Source: SAR202 cluster bacterium bin90
GTDB taxonomy: Bacteria; Chloroflexota; Dehalococcoidia; Lucifugimonadales; JADFKI01
Assembly (NCBI GenBank): GCA_002238855.1
Contig: MPND01000027.1
Coordinates: forward strand, 1-49,627
Direction of reading: 5' to 3'
DNA: 49,627 nucleotides
Position numbers and translations under genes: made by a program. The notes beneath the pieces were generated by a model, which saw nothing but the letters and a program-made list of their open reading frames with translations, was not told the DNA's origin and searched no databases. Below, piece by piece: positions 35,201-44,310 of the stretch (positions within the stretch are counted from its first letter, which is position 1; the number at the start of each line of letters is the position of its first letter).

Positions 35201-35470
35201 CTCGATAAGCATGGGACTTGCGGTCGGCTCGCGAATTGTTGTTGCCGTTGGACTAGAGGTCACCGTGGGGATGACGGCCATTATGGCGGCAGTAGCCGTC
35301 GGCTCAGGACTTGCAATTGAGGAGGGAGTGGCAGAAGAGACGGCAGCAATTGGCGCCGGGGCCACCGAAGGCGAAGGCTCGGAATCGCACCCACCCACCG
35401 CCACCGCCAGGAGTATAAGCAATGCAGCACCTATCACCAATTTCAGGTTGAAATTCAGATATTTCTTCAA
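32249..35470 (-). CDS. M16-family zinc metallopeptidase, lipid-anchored
   Basis: About 1073 residues from a TTG at 35470, preferred because AAGGAAGG precedes it and the product then begins MKKYLNFNLKLV, a normal signal with lipobox VGGC (Cys28). A Thr/Pro/Ala linker of about 130 residues leads to an inverted zinc motif HFVEH at about 210-214 with the downstream Glu in LERGVILEEWRG. A full inactive-type second M16 half follows, so both halves of the pitrilysin clamshell are in one chain. It would degrade peptides outside the membrane. ATG 35509 is an alternative start but places the ribosome site inside the gene. Confidence 0.9.
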   Translation of the reverse strand: MKKYLNFNLKLVIGAALLILLAVAVGGCDSEPSPSVAPAPIAAVSSATPSSIASPEPTATAAIMAVIPTVTSSPTATTIREPTASPMLIESPTPTGTAVRAELIATASPQATATSPPATRRPIVAPEITATPTPVAATPTATPEPFATVAPEPETDTSLAFDSSVLRGTLSNGLSYYVKRNRVPSNRAQLSLVLRAGSVLEEEDQRGLAHFVEHMAFNGTERFAKQQIVDYLESIGSSFGADLNAQTGYDHTMYWLEIPTDDPEIIETAFQILSDWAFAVTFAPEEVDLERGVILEEWRGRQGFGTRLQDSLFPLLYGSSRYAERHPIGLPAVVETADVEDLKALYQRWYRPDLMAVIAVGDFDTSLIEAKVRHHFAPSPDGEALYERAAVAPPTDRPGFDIAEHDEPRVAVFSDPEAPGTQLILARKVSPDSGKDVAAFRRGVAERLAFMMVNARLSERRQVADPPFLWAGGERGSLVESLDIVNFSAWLETDGVERGFAALLEEIQRVRLYGFTDTEIAREKVNLLSSVESVYRQREQLQSGDLAQAYIDHFLSETPVPGIETEWELYQAILPQVTPDEVNESAVSWSELANTVLIVMRPEGTESGTDDELAASIQAQLEAADTLEVNPYLDDFDDVPLLATLPTPGTITSEERIESIDALKWTLSNGITVVAKQTGFRNDELAFSAFSPGGHSLVADTDHVSALYAARIAAGSGVGLHDNVTLDKLLTGKTVSVSPYIDELFEGFRGGASPEDLETLFQLITLYATSARFDPAYFSRFETSMRSIAETSQSQPDTVLFDAVNSALSQNHFRVRPLTVELLEELSLERVEAVYADRFKDMGDATFVFVGAFDWEELRSLVAEYLASLPTEGRAEQWRDVGIDPPKELQEHVVHAGIEPRSTTVVIYAGELERSIQEVLALEAAGEVLAIRLRERVREELGGTYSIGVNTRAGFLPDPEYKVYVLFDSDPSRAEELFAEVQEELEWLRAGGEQKYLDTVKELLRTPRQEELQSNGFWLRQIQSSVQRDLPFDVIVNFDERLEELTLEQVAAAARRYLGGDRYVRVVLLPKDG

Positions 35471-35804
35471 GGGCCTTCCTTGCGGTGCAGGAACAGCGTT
35501 GCATGGCATCCGCTGCGACCCGGCTCCTGGTTCTTATACCAATCAGTTCTGGCATGACCATTCTAGCCCATCGAACCTATCCGGGTTTTCCTGCGGCGAT
35601 CTGCGAACTTAGAAAACCCCCCGCCAGAGGTGGCATCGTTCCCAACTGTCGAAGTGCAATACCTCTACCGCCTCACCCACCTTGCTCTTGCCATTCCCTG
35701 TGATATGGTTAGCCTGCTCGCACTTCGAATACTCAGAGTGTGCCTTGAGCTAACCAGAAAATCAGACCACCGCCCGCCACTACGCCCTGACAAGGAGAAG
35801 ATCA

Positions 35805-36962
35805 ATGCAGCCGGAACCATTCTCGGTCCACATCGACGATGAGGTGTTAGAAGACCTGCAAAACCGTCTTGCCGCCACTCGCTGGCCCAACGAGCTTCCC
35901 CGCACCGGCTGGGACTACGGCTCCAATCTGGACTATATGAAAGAGCTTGTGGACTACTGGCGCAACGAATTCGACTGGCGCGCGCAGGAGGCGTTGATAA
36001 ACTCGTTCAGCCACTACAAGGCAGATGTGGAGGGGCTTGGCATACACTTCATTCACGAGCGAGGAAACGGACCCAACCCCATGCCGCTAGTAATAACGCA
36101 CGGCTGGCCTGGCACCTTTTTCGAGATGTACAAGCTGATTCCACTGCTCACCGATCCCGCGTCCCACGGTGGCGATTCAGCGGATTCCTTCGATGTCGTA
36201 GCTCCGTCTCTGCCCGGCTTCGGCTTCTCAGATTACGCCCAAGAGCGAGGCATGGAAGTTGCCAGAACCGCTGCCCTCTGGGAAGTTCTTATGACTCAGC
36301 ATCTTGGCTACCCTCGCTTTGCCGCTCACGGAGGCGATATCGGCGCTGGCGTAACCTCCCGACTCGGCTATGGCCATGCGGACAGCCTCTTTGGAATCCA
36401 CCTCACTTCGATTACCAGGCCCGTTCCATATCTTGGGGACGGCGCCCGGGAGCTGACCGACGCCGAGAAGACCCATATGCGAGAACGCGAGGAGTGGCAA
36501 CAGTCCGAGGGCGGTTACGCCCACATCCAGGGCACCAAGCCCCAAAAGCTGGCATACGGACTCAACGACTCTCCGGTCGGTCTCGCCGCGTGGATAGTGG
36601 AGAAATACCGCACCTGGAGCGACTGTGGCGGCGATGTGGAGAAGCGCTTCACCAAAGACGAACTGCTGACCACAGTCACGATCTATTGGGCGACTGAGAC
36701 TATCACCTCATCCACGCGCATGTACAAGGAGAACCAGAGATACACCTGGACACTGTCACCTGACGAGAGGGTAGAGGTGCCCACAGGTGTAGCAGCGTTT
36801 CCGGCGGAAATCAGCCGACCGCCAAGAGAATGGGGCGAGCGCTCATACAATCTGCAAAGCTGGACTCCGATGCCGAGCGGCGGGCACTTCGCCGCACTGG
36901 AAGAGCCGCAGATTCTCGCCGAAGACATCCGTCAATTTTTCCGGCCTCTGAGAAACTCGTAG
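35805..36962 (+). CDS. Epoxide hydrolase, alpha/beta-hydrolase
   Basis: 385 residues. An epoxide-hydrolase N-terminal domain (DDEVLEDLQNRLAATRWPNE, SHYKADVEGLGIHFIHERG) precedes the catalytic core. Oxyanion HGWPG, nucleophile Asp in AAHGGDIGAGV and base His in SGGHFAALEEP are visible, as is the FGFSDY loop. It opens epoxides to diols and is related to microsomal-type and juvenile-hormone epoxide hydrolases. ATG 35805 follows AAGGAGAAGATCA. A D-2-hydroxyacid dehydrogenase follows 54 bp later on the same strand, so the two may be co-transcribed in catabolism of an unknown compound. Confidence 0.9.
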   Translation: MQPEPFSVHIDDEVLEDLQNRLAATRWPNELPRTGWDYGSNLDYMKELVDYWRNEFDWRAQEALINSFSHYKADVEGLGIHFIHERGNGPNPMPLVITHGWPGTFFEMYKLIPLLTDPASHGGDSADSFDVVAPSLPGFGFSDYAQERGMEVARTAALWEVLMTQHLGYPRFAAHGGDIGAGVTSRLGYGHADSLFGIHLTSITRPVPYLGDGARELTDAEKTHMREREEWQQSEGGYAHIQGTKPQKLAYGLNDSPVGLAAWIVEKYRTWSDCGGDVEKRFTKDELLTTVTIYWATETITSSTRMYKENQRYTWTLSPDERVEVPTGVAAFPAEISRPPREWGERSYNLQSWTPMPSGGHFAALEEPQILAEDIRQFFRPLRNS

Positions 36963-37016
36963 CAGAAAGTCGGCCCAACAGCCTCTGATCAGAATAAAGA
37001 ATGAAGGAAGAGAGAA

Positions 37017-37991
37017 ATGTTCAGATTGGCCCTGCTGGATGATTATCAGCAAGTCGCGCTCCAATCCGCAGATTGGGATGCGCTCTCTCCGGAATGCACC
37101 GTTACCGTATTCCACGATCATCTAACCAATGAGAGCGCAATTGCAAGCAGGCTACACGACTTCGACGCTGTCATGGCGCTGCGGGAGCGCACGCCTTTCC
37201 AGCGCTCCTTGCTTGCGCGCCTGCCCAACCTCAAGCTGATCGCCAGCGCTGGGATGCGCAACGCCGCCATAGACTTGGAGGCTGCCACCGAACTCGGTAT
37301 TGTCGTCAGCGGCACCGAAGGCTCCTCCAGGGCGACAATGGAACTCACCTGGGCACTGATTCTCGGATTGCTGCGCCAAGTCCCACTGGAACACCAAGCC
37401 ACAAGAGGAGGTGCCTGGCAACGGACCCTGGGCATAGGTCTGGACGGCAAGACAATCGGCATCATCGGGCTTGGCAACATCGGCAGCCAGATGGCGGAAG
37501 TGGCTCGCGCATTTCACATGGACATTCTCGCTTGGAGCCAGAACCTCACTCAAGATCGTGCCGAAGCCAACGGCGCAACCCTCGTCAGTAAGGATGATTT
37601 GCTGCAGAACTCAGACATTGTCACCATTCACACACGCCTGAGCGAGAGAACAAGGGCACTGCTGGGAGGACGCGAACTAGCGCTAATGAAGCCGTCAGCA
37701 TACCTCGTCAACACTTCCAGGGGACCTATCGTTGACGAAGGCGCACTCATTAGCGCACTCAGATCCGGCACAATCGCAGGCGCGGGTCTCGATACATTCG
37801 ATCAGGAGCCTCTTCCTGAAGGCCACGCGCTGCTTGGACTGGACAATGTCCTTCTGACACCGCATCTGGGCTATGTAACACAGGAGACCTACCGTACCTT
37901 CTACGGGCAGACTTTGGAAAACATCAGGAGTTTCATCGAAGGTGAGCCTCAGAGGGTGATGAACCCGGAAGTTCTGGACAGGCGCCGCTGA
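37017..37991 (+). CDS. D-2-hydroxyacid dehydrogenase (NAD-dependent)
   Basis: 324 residues. Rossmann motif GKTIGIIGLGNIGSQMAEVA at about 144-163, catalytic Arg in NTSRGPIVDE, Glu in FDQEPLPEG and His in TPHLGYVT, the full triad of the family. GMRNAAIDLEAATELGI is the conserved substrate-domain turn. It interconverts a 2-keto acid and a D-2-hydroxy acid; the substrate is unknown. AAGGAAGAGAGAA ahead of the ATG is a good ribosome site. It follows the epoxide hydrolase by 54 bp. Confidence 0.92.
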   Translation: MFRLALLDDYQQVALQSADWDALSPECTVTVFHDHLTNESAIASRLHDFDAVMALRERTPFQRSLLARLPNLKLIASAGMRNAAIDLEAATELGIVVSGTEGSSRATMELTWALILGLLRQVPLEHQATRGGAWQRTLGIGLDGKTIGIIGLGNIGSQMAEVARAFHMDILAWSQNLTQDRAEANGATLVSKDDLLQNSDIVTIHTRLSERTRALLGGRELALMKPSAYLVNTSRGPIVDEGALISALRSGTIAGAGLDTFDQEPLPEGHALLGLDNVLLTPHLGYVTQETYRTFYGQTLENIRSFIEGEPQRVMNPEVLDRRR

Positions 37992-38126
37992 CGGGCAGAT
38001 TACCTGCACATACATCACTTGACTCTTGGGGATAAGGAGTTGGCGAGCTGGCAGTTGAGCCATCCAATCGCGTTAAGTATAATGCGGCACATCAGCGATT
38101 CCACATTTGCAGGCTAGGGGAGTGCC

Positions 38127-39560
38127 ATGACGAAAGAAGACCTTGCACTGATGGCACACCTGCTTCGCCGCGCGGGATTCGGCGCCAGCCGGCAGGAGGT
38201 GGAACGATACGCCGCTCAGGGTTATGAAGCGACGGTCGAAGAGCTACTGCACCCGGAAGACGCGCCGCCTGCGCTGGAAGACGAAGACCTCATCAGGCGC
38301 TACCACATCGACCAGAACAGCCTCATCTACGTGGAGAGTTGTCAGGCCTATTGGCTCTACCGCATGATCAACACCCGCCGCCCGCTCGAAGAGAAGCTGG
38401 CGCTCTTCTGGCATCATATATTCGCCACCGGTTACACCAAGCTGAATCAGCCCAAGGCGATCCTAAAGCAGGTCGAAATGTTCCGCAGGCACGGCCTCGG
38501 CAGCTTCCGCAATCTGCTTGTCCATGTGTCTCGCGACCCCGCCATGATCTTCTGGCTCGACAACAAGGACAACCACAAGAACGCCGTCAACGAGAACTAC
38601 GGTCGGGAAATTCTGGAGCTGTTCTCGATGGGCGTCGGCAATTACACTGAAGACGACGTCCGCCAGTGCTCTCGCGCATTCACCGGCTGGACGATACGCA
38701 ACGCCCCCCTTCATGCTTCTAGGGTGTCACGAGACTCTGTCTGGCCCTATGGACGCCTTGATTGGCAATTCGAGTATCTCCCGGACGACCACGATCACGG
38801 CGAGAAGGCGTTCTTGGGTGAGCAAGGCAACTTTGACGGCGAGGATGTCATAGACATTATCTGCGCCAACCCGGCGACCGCTAGATTTCTGGCGCGCCAC
38901 CTTTACAACTTCTTTGTGCAGGACGAAGCACAGGTTCCAGCCTGGCAGACCGTTCCGCCCAGAGACCCGGACGCCGTCAACCGTTTGGCGGCAGAACTAA
39001 TGCAGAACGACTACGACATGCGCTCCACGCTCAGGATGCTGTTCAACTCCGACTTCTTCTTGAATTCGGCATTCCGCCGGGTGAAAAGCCCTGTCGAAAT
39101 GGTGGTCGGCTCTGCCCGCCTCAGCGGTAGCTTCGACTTCCCTGAGGTCGAAGACATCAGCCTCGGCTACCAGTCAAACTTCATGGGGCAGAGGATTCTC
39201 GATCCCCCCAGCGTGGAAGGCTGGCACACAGGGACGGAGTGGATCAACACGGCGGGCTTAGTCAGCCGGATCAACTTTGCCGTAGACCTATTATCGGACG
39301 AAGACAAGCCTGGGGTTCGCTACATCATCGATAGCATGAAAGCCAAAGGCACAATGTCCCACAAGCGTTTCGTTGACGAATGCCTGGATATGCTCGGCAG
39401 TATCGAACCATCGGAGCGAACGAGGCAAGAACTGGACGACCACGCTTCAATGCTCGGAGAGCTGCGCTTCGACATTAATGCCGACGAGTCCGAATCAGCC
39501 CGTCGCATCGTCGAGATGATGCAGCTTATCGCATCCACCCGGGAGTACCAGCTAGCTTGA
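38127..39560 (+). CDS. DUF1800 protein
   Basis: 477 residues with the DUF1800 pattern: AHLLRRAGFGASRQEVERYAAQGYEATVEELL, then EKLALFWHHIFATG, the NENYGREILELFSMGVGNYTEDDVRQCSRAFTGW core and VKSPVEMVVG near the C-terminus. Biochemical role unknown; in many bacteria the gene sits beside DUF1501, which is absent here. No signal peptide is evident. The TGA overlaps the start of the next gene (TTGA), which is an NHL-repeat protein, so the pair is probably translated together. Confidence 0.9.
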   Translation: MTKEDLALMAHLLRRAGFGASRQEVERYAAQGYEATVEELLHPEDAPPALEDEDLIRRYHIDQNSLIYVESCQAYWLYRMINTRRPLEEKLALFWHHIFATGYTKLNQPKAILKQVEMFRRHGLGSFRNLLVHVSRDPAMIFWLDNKDNHKNAVNENYGREILELFSMGVGNYTEDDVRQCSRAFTGWTIRNAPLHASRVSRDSVWPYGRLDWQFEYLPDDHDHGEKAFLGEQGNFDGEDVIDIICANPATARFLARHLYNFFVQDEAQVPAWQTVPPRDPDAVNRLAAELMQNDYDMRSTLRMLFNSDFFLNSAFRRVKSPVEMVVGSARLSGSFDFPEVEDISLGYQSNFMGQRILDPPSVEGWHTGTEWINTAGLVSRINFAVDLLSDEDKPGVRYIIDSMKAKGTMSHKRFVDECLDMLGSIEPSERTRQELDDHASMLGELRFDINADESESARRIVEMMQLIASTREYQLA

Positions 39561-40600
39561 GCAACCACACGGTCGGCATCATGAATTACCGTTACAGCCA
39601 TGTGATCGGCTTCCTATCCGTCAGTGGGCGCGGCTTCAACAACCCCGTTGATCTCGTTGTGGGCAATGACGGCGTGCTCTATGTGCTCAACCGCGCCGGC
39701 TCGGATGTCGCGGAGCGGATGGTCTCCAAGCGCATCACGATCTGCACCGTGGATGAAGAATACCACGGCGAATTTGTGAGGGGAGGCACTGCCGAAGGGC
39801 AGATGATGTGGCCCAGCGGAATTGCTATGAGCCCGGAAGGAAACCTGTTCATATCTGACGAGGCGCTGCATCGCATTTCCATATTCACCACAGATGGGGA
39901 TTTTCTCGGCAGTTGGGGAATAGAGGGCAGGGGAGATGGCGAATTCACCCGGCCCTCTGGCATCGCCTTCGACCCGGAGGGCAATCTCATCGTAGCGGAT
40001 GGACTGAACCATCGCATCCAACGATATTCCGCCGATGGTCGCTATCTTGGCGGCTGGGGTAAGGCTGGCACGGCGCCCGGCGAGTTCAATATTCCATGGG
40101 GCGTATCAGTGGATTCGGATGGCAATGTATTCGTCGCCGACTGGCGCAACGACAGAATCCAGAAGTTTGACAGCGACGGCCGGCATATCGCTTCCTACGG
40201 TGAGGCGGGAAGCGGCGAAGTCAGGCTGAATAGGCCCTCGGGCGCAACTATAGACCGGCACGGCAACATGTACATCGCCGACTGGGGCAATCACAAGGTG
40301 CGGATTCTCAACCCGGAGGGCGAGCTTATCGGGGACTTCCGTGGCGACGCGGGAATGTCGAAGTGGTCAGACGACTACTTCCGCGCCAACCCTGACGAGT
40401 GGGAAGAGCGACAGAAAGCCGATCTTGAACCCGAACTTGACCCGATGACCACATACGACACTCGGGATGAGTCCGCAGGCATCGAGAAATACTTCTGGGG
40501 TCCCACTTCCGTCAAGCTCGACAGCGAAGGCAGGATGTACGTTGTGGACAGTTGCCGCCACCGCATCCAGGTGTATCAGATTTCGCAGGAGCAGGACTGA
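39557..40600 (+). CDS. NHL-repeat beta-propeller protein
   Basis: 347 residues from TTG 39557, overlapping the DUF1800 stop by 4 bp; ATG 39581 would be an alternative without a clear ribosome site. Six or so blades of the NHL type are visible, each with the pattern G...PSGIA.D..GN..VAD..NHRIQ (for example at about 95, 145, 192 and 240), and the last blade closes with YVVDSCRHRIQVYQ. A cytoplasmic propeller, since no signal is seen. NHL propellers bind proteins, RNA or ligands; some act as peptidylamidoglycolate lyases, but no such evidence here. Coupling to DUF1800 suggests a joint complex. Confidence 0.85.
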   Translation: MSNHTVGIMNYRYSHVIGFLSVSGRGFNNPVDLVVGNDGVLYVLNRAGSDVAERMVSKRITICTVDEEYHGEFVRGGTAEGQMMWPSGIAMSPEGNLFISDEALHRISIFTTDGDFLGSWGIEGRGDGEFTRPSGIAFDPEGNLIVADGLNHRIQRYSADGRYLGGWGKAGTAPGEFNIPWGVSVDSDGNVFVADWRNDRIQKFDSDGRHIASYGEAGSGEVRLNRPSGATIDRHGNMYIADWGNHKVRILNPEGELIGDFRGDAGMSKWSDDYFRANPDEWEERQKADLEPELDPMTTYDTRDESAGIEKYFWGPTSVKLDSEGRMYVVDSCRHRIQVYQISQEQD

Positions 40601-40707
40601 CTGCGATACCCTTTCGAAATCCGACCCCAATTCTTCGCCATGCTCTGGTCACATCGTCCGTGCTGCTCTCAAAGTAGGATCCCGAGCGGTCAGCAGGCGT
40701 ACTCGGA

Positions 40708-42261
40708 TCAATTTCTTTGCAGCCTGCCCGCCGCAATGTCACCAACTGCCTTAACCCGCACTCGTGTGGCATTGCTCGGAACATAAGTCAGCGGCACCTC
40801 TTCCACATCGACCACTTCGATGGATGCGGGGTCTGCCCCCGCCGCGACCGCCTGCTGTATAGCGGCAGCGGTACAGTCGGCGATCGCCTCGTCGCGGCCT
40901 CCACTTTCCAGTGAATAAACGCGCTCAACCTGTCCGCCGACCTGCGCAATGGCGGCGCCAATGGCATTTGCCACTCCCGCATTCTCGGGGCGCAGCAATT
41001 GTGATGAGCCCTTTAGTCTGTCCCCTAGGAGAATGCTGCCTCCACCTACCAGCACCACCGGCACATCGTCTTGGCTGATCTTCACGCGGTCCACAGCGGA
41101 TTCAGACCGTTCCTCGATTTCGGCGATACTCCACTCAACGACGGGGCGGGTAATTCCTGCCAGCAGTCGCCAGTCCCCAAGCCTTGCCCTGCCGCTCGCG
41201 ACCGCAATGTCAGTCGTTGTCAGCGTCTTGCCACCGAAGATTCGCGCCTCCTCCACGAGTCGGTATCCCACGCTGTCCGGCCCAATGCTCCACGGATCGC
41301 TCTTCACCACAGTTCCGCCGCCGAGCGCGATCGACACCATGTCAGGTGTGCGGAAATTCGTGCGGACTCCTGCGATGTCCACCGCTACCGCCGACTCCCG
41401 GGGGAATCCTTTCACCAGCGCCCCCACATCTGTCGATGTCCCTCCGATGTCAACCACAATTCCGTCTGTGACTCCTGACAAAAATGCAGCGCCGCGCATG
41501 CTGTTAGTAGGTCCGGATGAGACCGTAAGCACAGGGAAGCGAGATGCGAATGTCGTGTCCATAAGTGTGCCATCGTTCTGGCTCATGAACAGCGGGGCCG
41601 AAATGCCTAGTCGCTTCAGCGCGTCCTCAATTCCGCCTACTGTCGCCTCGGCAACATCCCCAAGGCAAGCGTTCAACACGGCGGCATTCTCGCGCTCCAG
41701 AAGTCCCATCCGTCCATTTTCGTGCGAGAGTGATATCCTCAATTCGGGTGCCACCTCACGAATCAGTTGAGCCGCTTCTGCCTCATGCGCCGGGTCCACC
41801 GGAGAAAATACGCCGCTAACCGCGATCGAAGTCACACCGCGTGTCCTGAAATCGCGAACCGCATCACGGATTCCCTTGCGGTCGAGCGAAGAAATCTCCC
41901 GCCCGTCAAATTCGTTGCCCCCGCCAACCATGCATGCAAAGCCACCTATCGCATCCCTCAACCTGTCCGGCCAATCGACGAGCGGCGGCAGCAGTTGAGT
42001 CGCGGGCAGCGCGAGCCTGATGACGCCCGTTGGGCTTAAGTCCCTGCACTCGAGCAATGCGTTCGTGAAGTGAGTAGTACCCACCATGACCGAGTCCACC
42101 TGGGCGCTGTCCACGCCCTGCTTCAGCAACTCTGTCACAGCCGCCACAATGCCCGTGGTTACATCCTCCGTCGTCGGCACTTTCGCGGCGGCGTGGAGCT
42201 GTCGCCCATCCATCATTACGGCGTCCGTGTTCGTTCCGCCTACATCCACTCCCAGAAACAT
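40708..42261 (-). CDS. Hydantoinase/oxoprolinase family protein (HyuA-like)
   Basis: 517 residues of the ASKHA-fold ATPase group: phosphate-1 FLGVDVGGTNTDAV at the N-terminus, IVVDIGGTSTDVGALV as the second phosphate loop, and ALGGGTVV and LVGGGSILLGD for adenosine binding. It resembles the A subunit of N-methylhydantoinase or 5-oxoprolinase, which opens cyclic imides or lactams with ATP. It lies 10 bp after a DUF917 gene on the same strand, the usual partner. A HyuB subunit is missing. The substrate is unknown. ATG 42261 is the natural start (FLGVDVGGTNT follows at once). Confidence 0.9.
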   Translation of the reverse strand: MFLGVDVGGTNTDAVMMDGRQLHAAAKVPTTEDVTTGIVAAVTELLKQGVDSAQVDSVMVGTTHFTNALLECRDLSPTGVIRLALPATQLLPPLVDWPDRLRDAIGGFACMVGGGNEFDGREISSLDRKGIRDAVRDFRTRGVTSIAVSGVFSPVDPAHEAEAAQLIREVAPELRISLSHENGRMGLLERENAAVLNACLGDVAEATVGGIEDALKRLGISAPLFMSQNDGTLMDTTFASRFPVLTVSSGPTNSMRGAAFLSGVTDGIVVDIGGTSTDVGALVKGFPRESAVAVDIAGVRTNFRTPDMVSIALGGGTVVKSDPWSIGPDSVGYRLVEEARIFGGKTLTTTDIAVASGRARLGDWRLLAGITRPVVEWSIAEIEERSESAVDRVKISQDDVPVVLVGGGSILLGDRLKGSSQLLRPENAGVANAIGAAIAQVGGQVERVYSLESGGRDEAIADCTAAAIQQAVAAGADPASIEVVDVEEVPLTYVPSNATRVRVKAVGDIAAGRLQRN

Positions 42262-42271
42262 CTCGTCCGCC

Positions 42272-43342
42272 TTACACTTGCAATGCTCGGTATTCGGTGT
42301 CGTAACCGAACGCCAGCGGACCCGCCACAGCCAGACCTTCAGGTGTCGTCCAGAGTTCCGGGGCAGGGAAGCCCAGTATCGTTACGCGCAGACCGTAGCG
42401 CATTAGCTCTGTCGTAACAGGTTCACCTACATCAGTTGCTACCGCGCAGATCAAATCAGGCACCGTACAGATAATCTCCTCGTCAATACGAGCGATGAGA
42501 TTCTCGTTCTGAAAGTCTATGACCATCCGCTGATCGCTGTACTGTTCCAGCCCGTCGATGGTTACAGACCCGCGCGCAAACCCTGAGGTGGTGCGCCGTT
42601 CGATGTCCACGACCTTGCCGCTGAACAGAATCCGCCCCGGGCATGTCGTAAGTATCGCCTCCAATGGATCGCTCCCACTGCTACGCGCATGCGCCACTGC
42701 ATTCCCCAGGTTCCGCGCAAGAGACAGTGTATTGGGAATTGCGGTGCGCCTCACCTGCTCCGCGCTCATCGGAGCCACCGCATAGCAGGCGACACACCCC
42801 ATCTGAATAGTCGTCGCCCTCGCTAATCGCTCCGCCCAGTGCGGCGTGATTGTCTCCCTGATGATAACTGAGTTGCCCTTTTCGTCGGCAACGGCCATCG
42901 GGCAGCACGGCACACCATACACGAAGAATGTCTTCATCTGGAACTCTGGAAAGGCTCGTCCCATCCCGTCCGCATCGACAACTGGCAACCCCGCAATCGC
43001 CGCAGGTATGAGCGGTTCCACCGAATTGCTTCCGCCGATCTCATTCGAGATAATTGCCGTTGCCGTCTCTCCCGTGTACTCTTCGATGGCGCGCAGTGCG
43101 TGGTAAGACTGGAGGTCCCGTATCTTCTCGATGCCCACAGTCGGCGCCCCAATTCCGCCCACACAGACAACTCTGGCATCCTCGGGCAATTCTTCAGGAG
43201 ACAGCACGGTAACCGCACCCCACTTCCGAATAGCCTGACGCGCTCTAAGCTGACCAATGTACGGATTTCCTCCACCGCCCGTGCCAAGAATGCCCGCGCC
43301 CGTCGCGATGGCTGATAGGTCGTCCTCTGTAACTTGCCACAT
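42272..43342 (-). CDS. DUF917 family protein (S-methyl thiohydantoin desulfurase-like)
   Basis: About 356 residues. Starts WQVTEDDLSAIATGAGILGTGGGGNP, the DUF917 hallmark, with GGIGAPTVGIEKI, NEIGGSNSVEPL, PVVDADGMGRAFPE and the C-terminal ICAVATDVGEPVTTE. Several Cys (CCP, GCVACY) could bind metal. Family members occur with hydantoinase/oxoprolinase proteins, and the HyuA-like gene follows after 10 bp. Both genes therefore likely act on one cyclic amide. ATG 43342 is preferred to TTG 43357; both ribosome sites are weak. Confidence 0.88.
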   Translation of the reverse strand: MWQVTEDDLSAIATGAGILGTGGGGNPYIGQLRARQAIRKWGAVTVLSPEELPEDARVVCVGGIGAPTVGIEKIRDLQSYHALRAIEEYTGETATAIISNEIGGSNSVEPLIPAAIAGLPVVDADGMGRAFPEFQMKTFFVYGVPCCPMAVADEKGNSVIIRETITPHWAERLARATTIQMGCVACYAVAPMSAEQVRRTAIPNTLSLARNLGNAVAHARSSGSDPLEAILTTCPGRILFSGKVVDIERRTTSGFARGSVTIDGLEQYSDQRMVIDFQNENLIARIDEEIICTVPDLICAVATDVGEPVTTELMRYGLRVTILGFPAPELWTTPEGLAVAGPLAFGYDTEYRALQV

Positions 43343-43572
43343 TTGCTCTGGTCCCAACTACCGCAGTGCCTGCCGGCGTTCCTGACTGACAGGGGAAGTC
43401 TAGTGAAGGTCTCAATCCCTGTCAATTTCTCCAAAATGGAGTCCGCGGTGATTGCCAATTCCGTAGAATGCGTCAAGACTCTATGGTAACCTAGATAGAC
43501 GTCAGTAATCCTGACGTTATCCCACTAGTTTTACCACAGACTAAGCAAATTTGTCCGAATTCAGAGCGAACA

Positions 43573-44022
43573 ATGGCCAGAAGCAACGCCGCCACAGTAC
43601 AAGAATATCTCGACGAACTCGCACCGGACAGGCGCGAGCAAATCAGAGATGTCCGTGAAATCGTCCTTGACCACCTCCCGGACGGCTACGCAGAATCAAT
43701 GAACTGGGGCATGATTACCTGGGAAGTCCCGCTTGAGCGATACCCGACAACCTACAACAAGCAGCCGCTCATGTACGCTGCGCTGGCGTCCCAGAAGAAT
43801 TACATGTCACTCTACCTGATGTGCGTTTACTCCCACAGTGGAGCGCAGACCGACTTCGAGCGGCGTTTCAAGGAAAGCGGCAAAAAGCTGAACATGGGCA
43901 AGTCCTGCGTTCGCTTCAAGACCACCGACGACCTGCCAATGGACGTCATTGCCGATACAATAGCTTCAACCACTGTCGACGACTACATCAAGATCTACGA
44001 GGCAGCGCGCAAGAAGAAATAG
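43573..44022 (+). CDS. DUF1801 (YdhG-like) protein
   Basis: 149 residues: VQEYLDELAPDRREQIRDVREIVLDHLPDGYAESMNWGMITWEVPL, then an aromatic strand region ALASQKNYMSLYLM and the closing GKSCVRFKTTDDLPMDVIADTIA, all typical of DUF1801. The fold is iron-chaperone/frataxin-like in some members, but function is not established. It ends with a Lys-rich tail. The tRNA-Ser gene follows 50 bp downstream. Confidence 0.88.
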   Translation: MARSNAATVQEYLDELAPDRREQIRDVREIVLDHLPDGYAESMNWGMITWEVPLERYPTTYNKQPLMYAALASQKNYMSLYLMCVYSHSGAQTDFERRFKESGKKLNMGKSCVRFKTTDDLPMDVIADTIASTTVDDYIKIYEAARKKK

Positions 44023-44072
44023 CAGTCCGGCGCAACTACGCCTTCGACAGAAAATCCGAATAACTTCACCGC

Positions 44073-44162
44073 GGAGAGGTGCTGGAGTGGACGAACAGGC
44101 ACGACTGGAAATCGTGTGTACCTGCAAGGGTACCAAGGGTTCGAATCCCTTCCTCTCCGCCA
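44073..44162 (+). tRNA. tRNA-Ser (anticodon GGA)
   Basis: Acceptor GGAGAGG/CCTCTCC, discriminator G, encoded CCA. The anticodon stem is CACGA/TCGTG with loop CTGGAAA, giving anticodon GGA for UCC/UCU. A long variable arm (TACCTGCAAGGGTACC) confirms a class II serine tRNA, and the T-arm is AAGGG-TTCGAAT-CCCTT. 90 nt including CCA. Confidence 0.97.
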
Positions 44163-44310
44163 GTTACTCTTCTGCCCGAATCTCGCGCGGATGTACGACC
44201 TGCCTGTAACTCGAGGCGCAAACGACCTCAGCGCTATCGAGTCAATTGCTGAATTATAGTTGCCTTTGCCTGCAAGCAACTTCAATCAACCGCCGAACAT
44301 AATCCAGACC

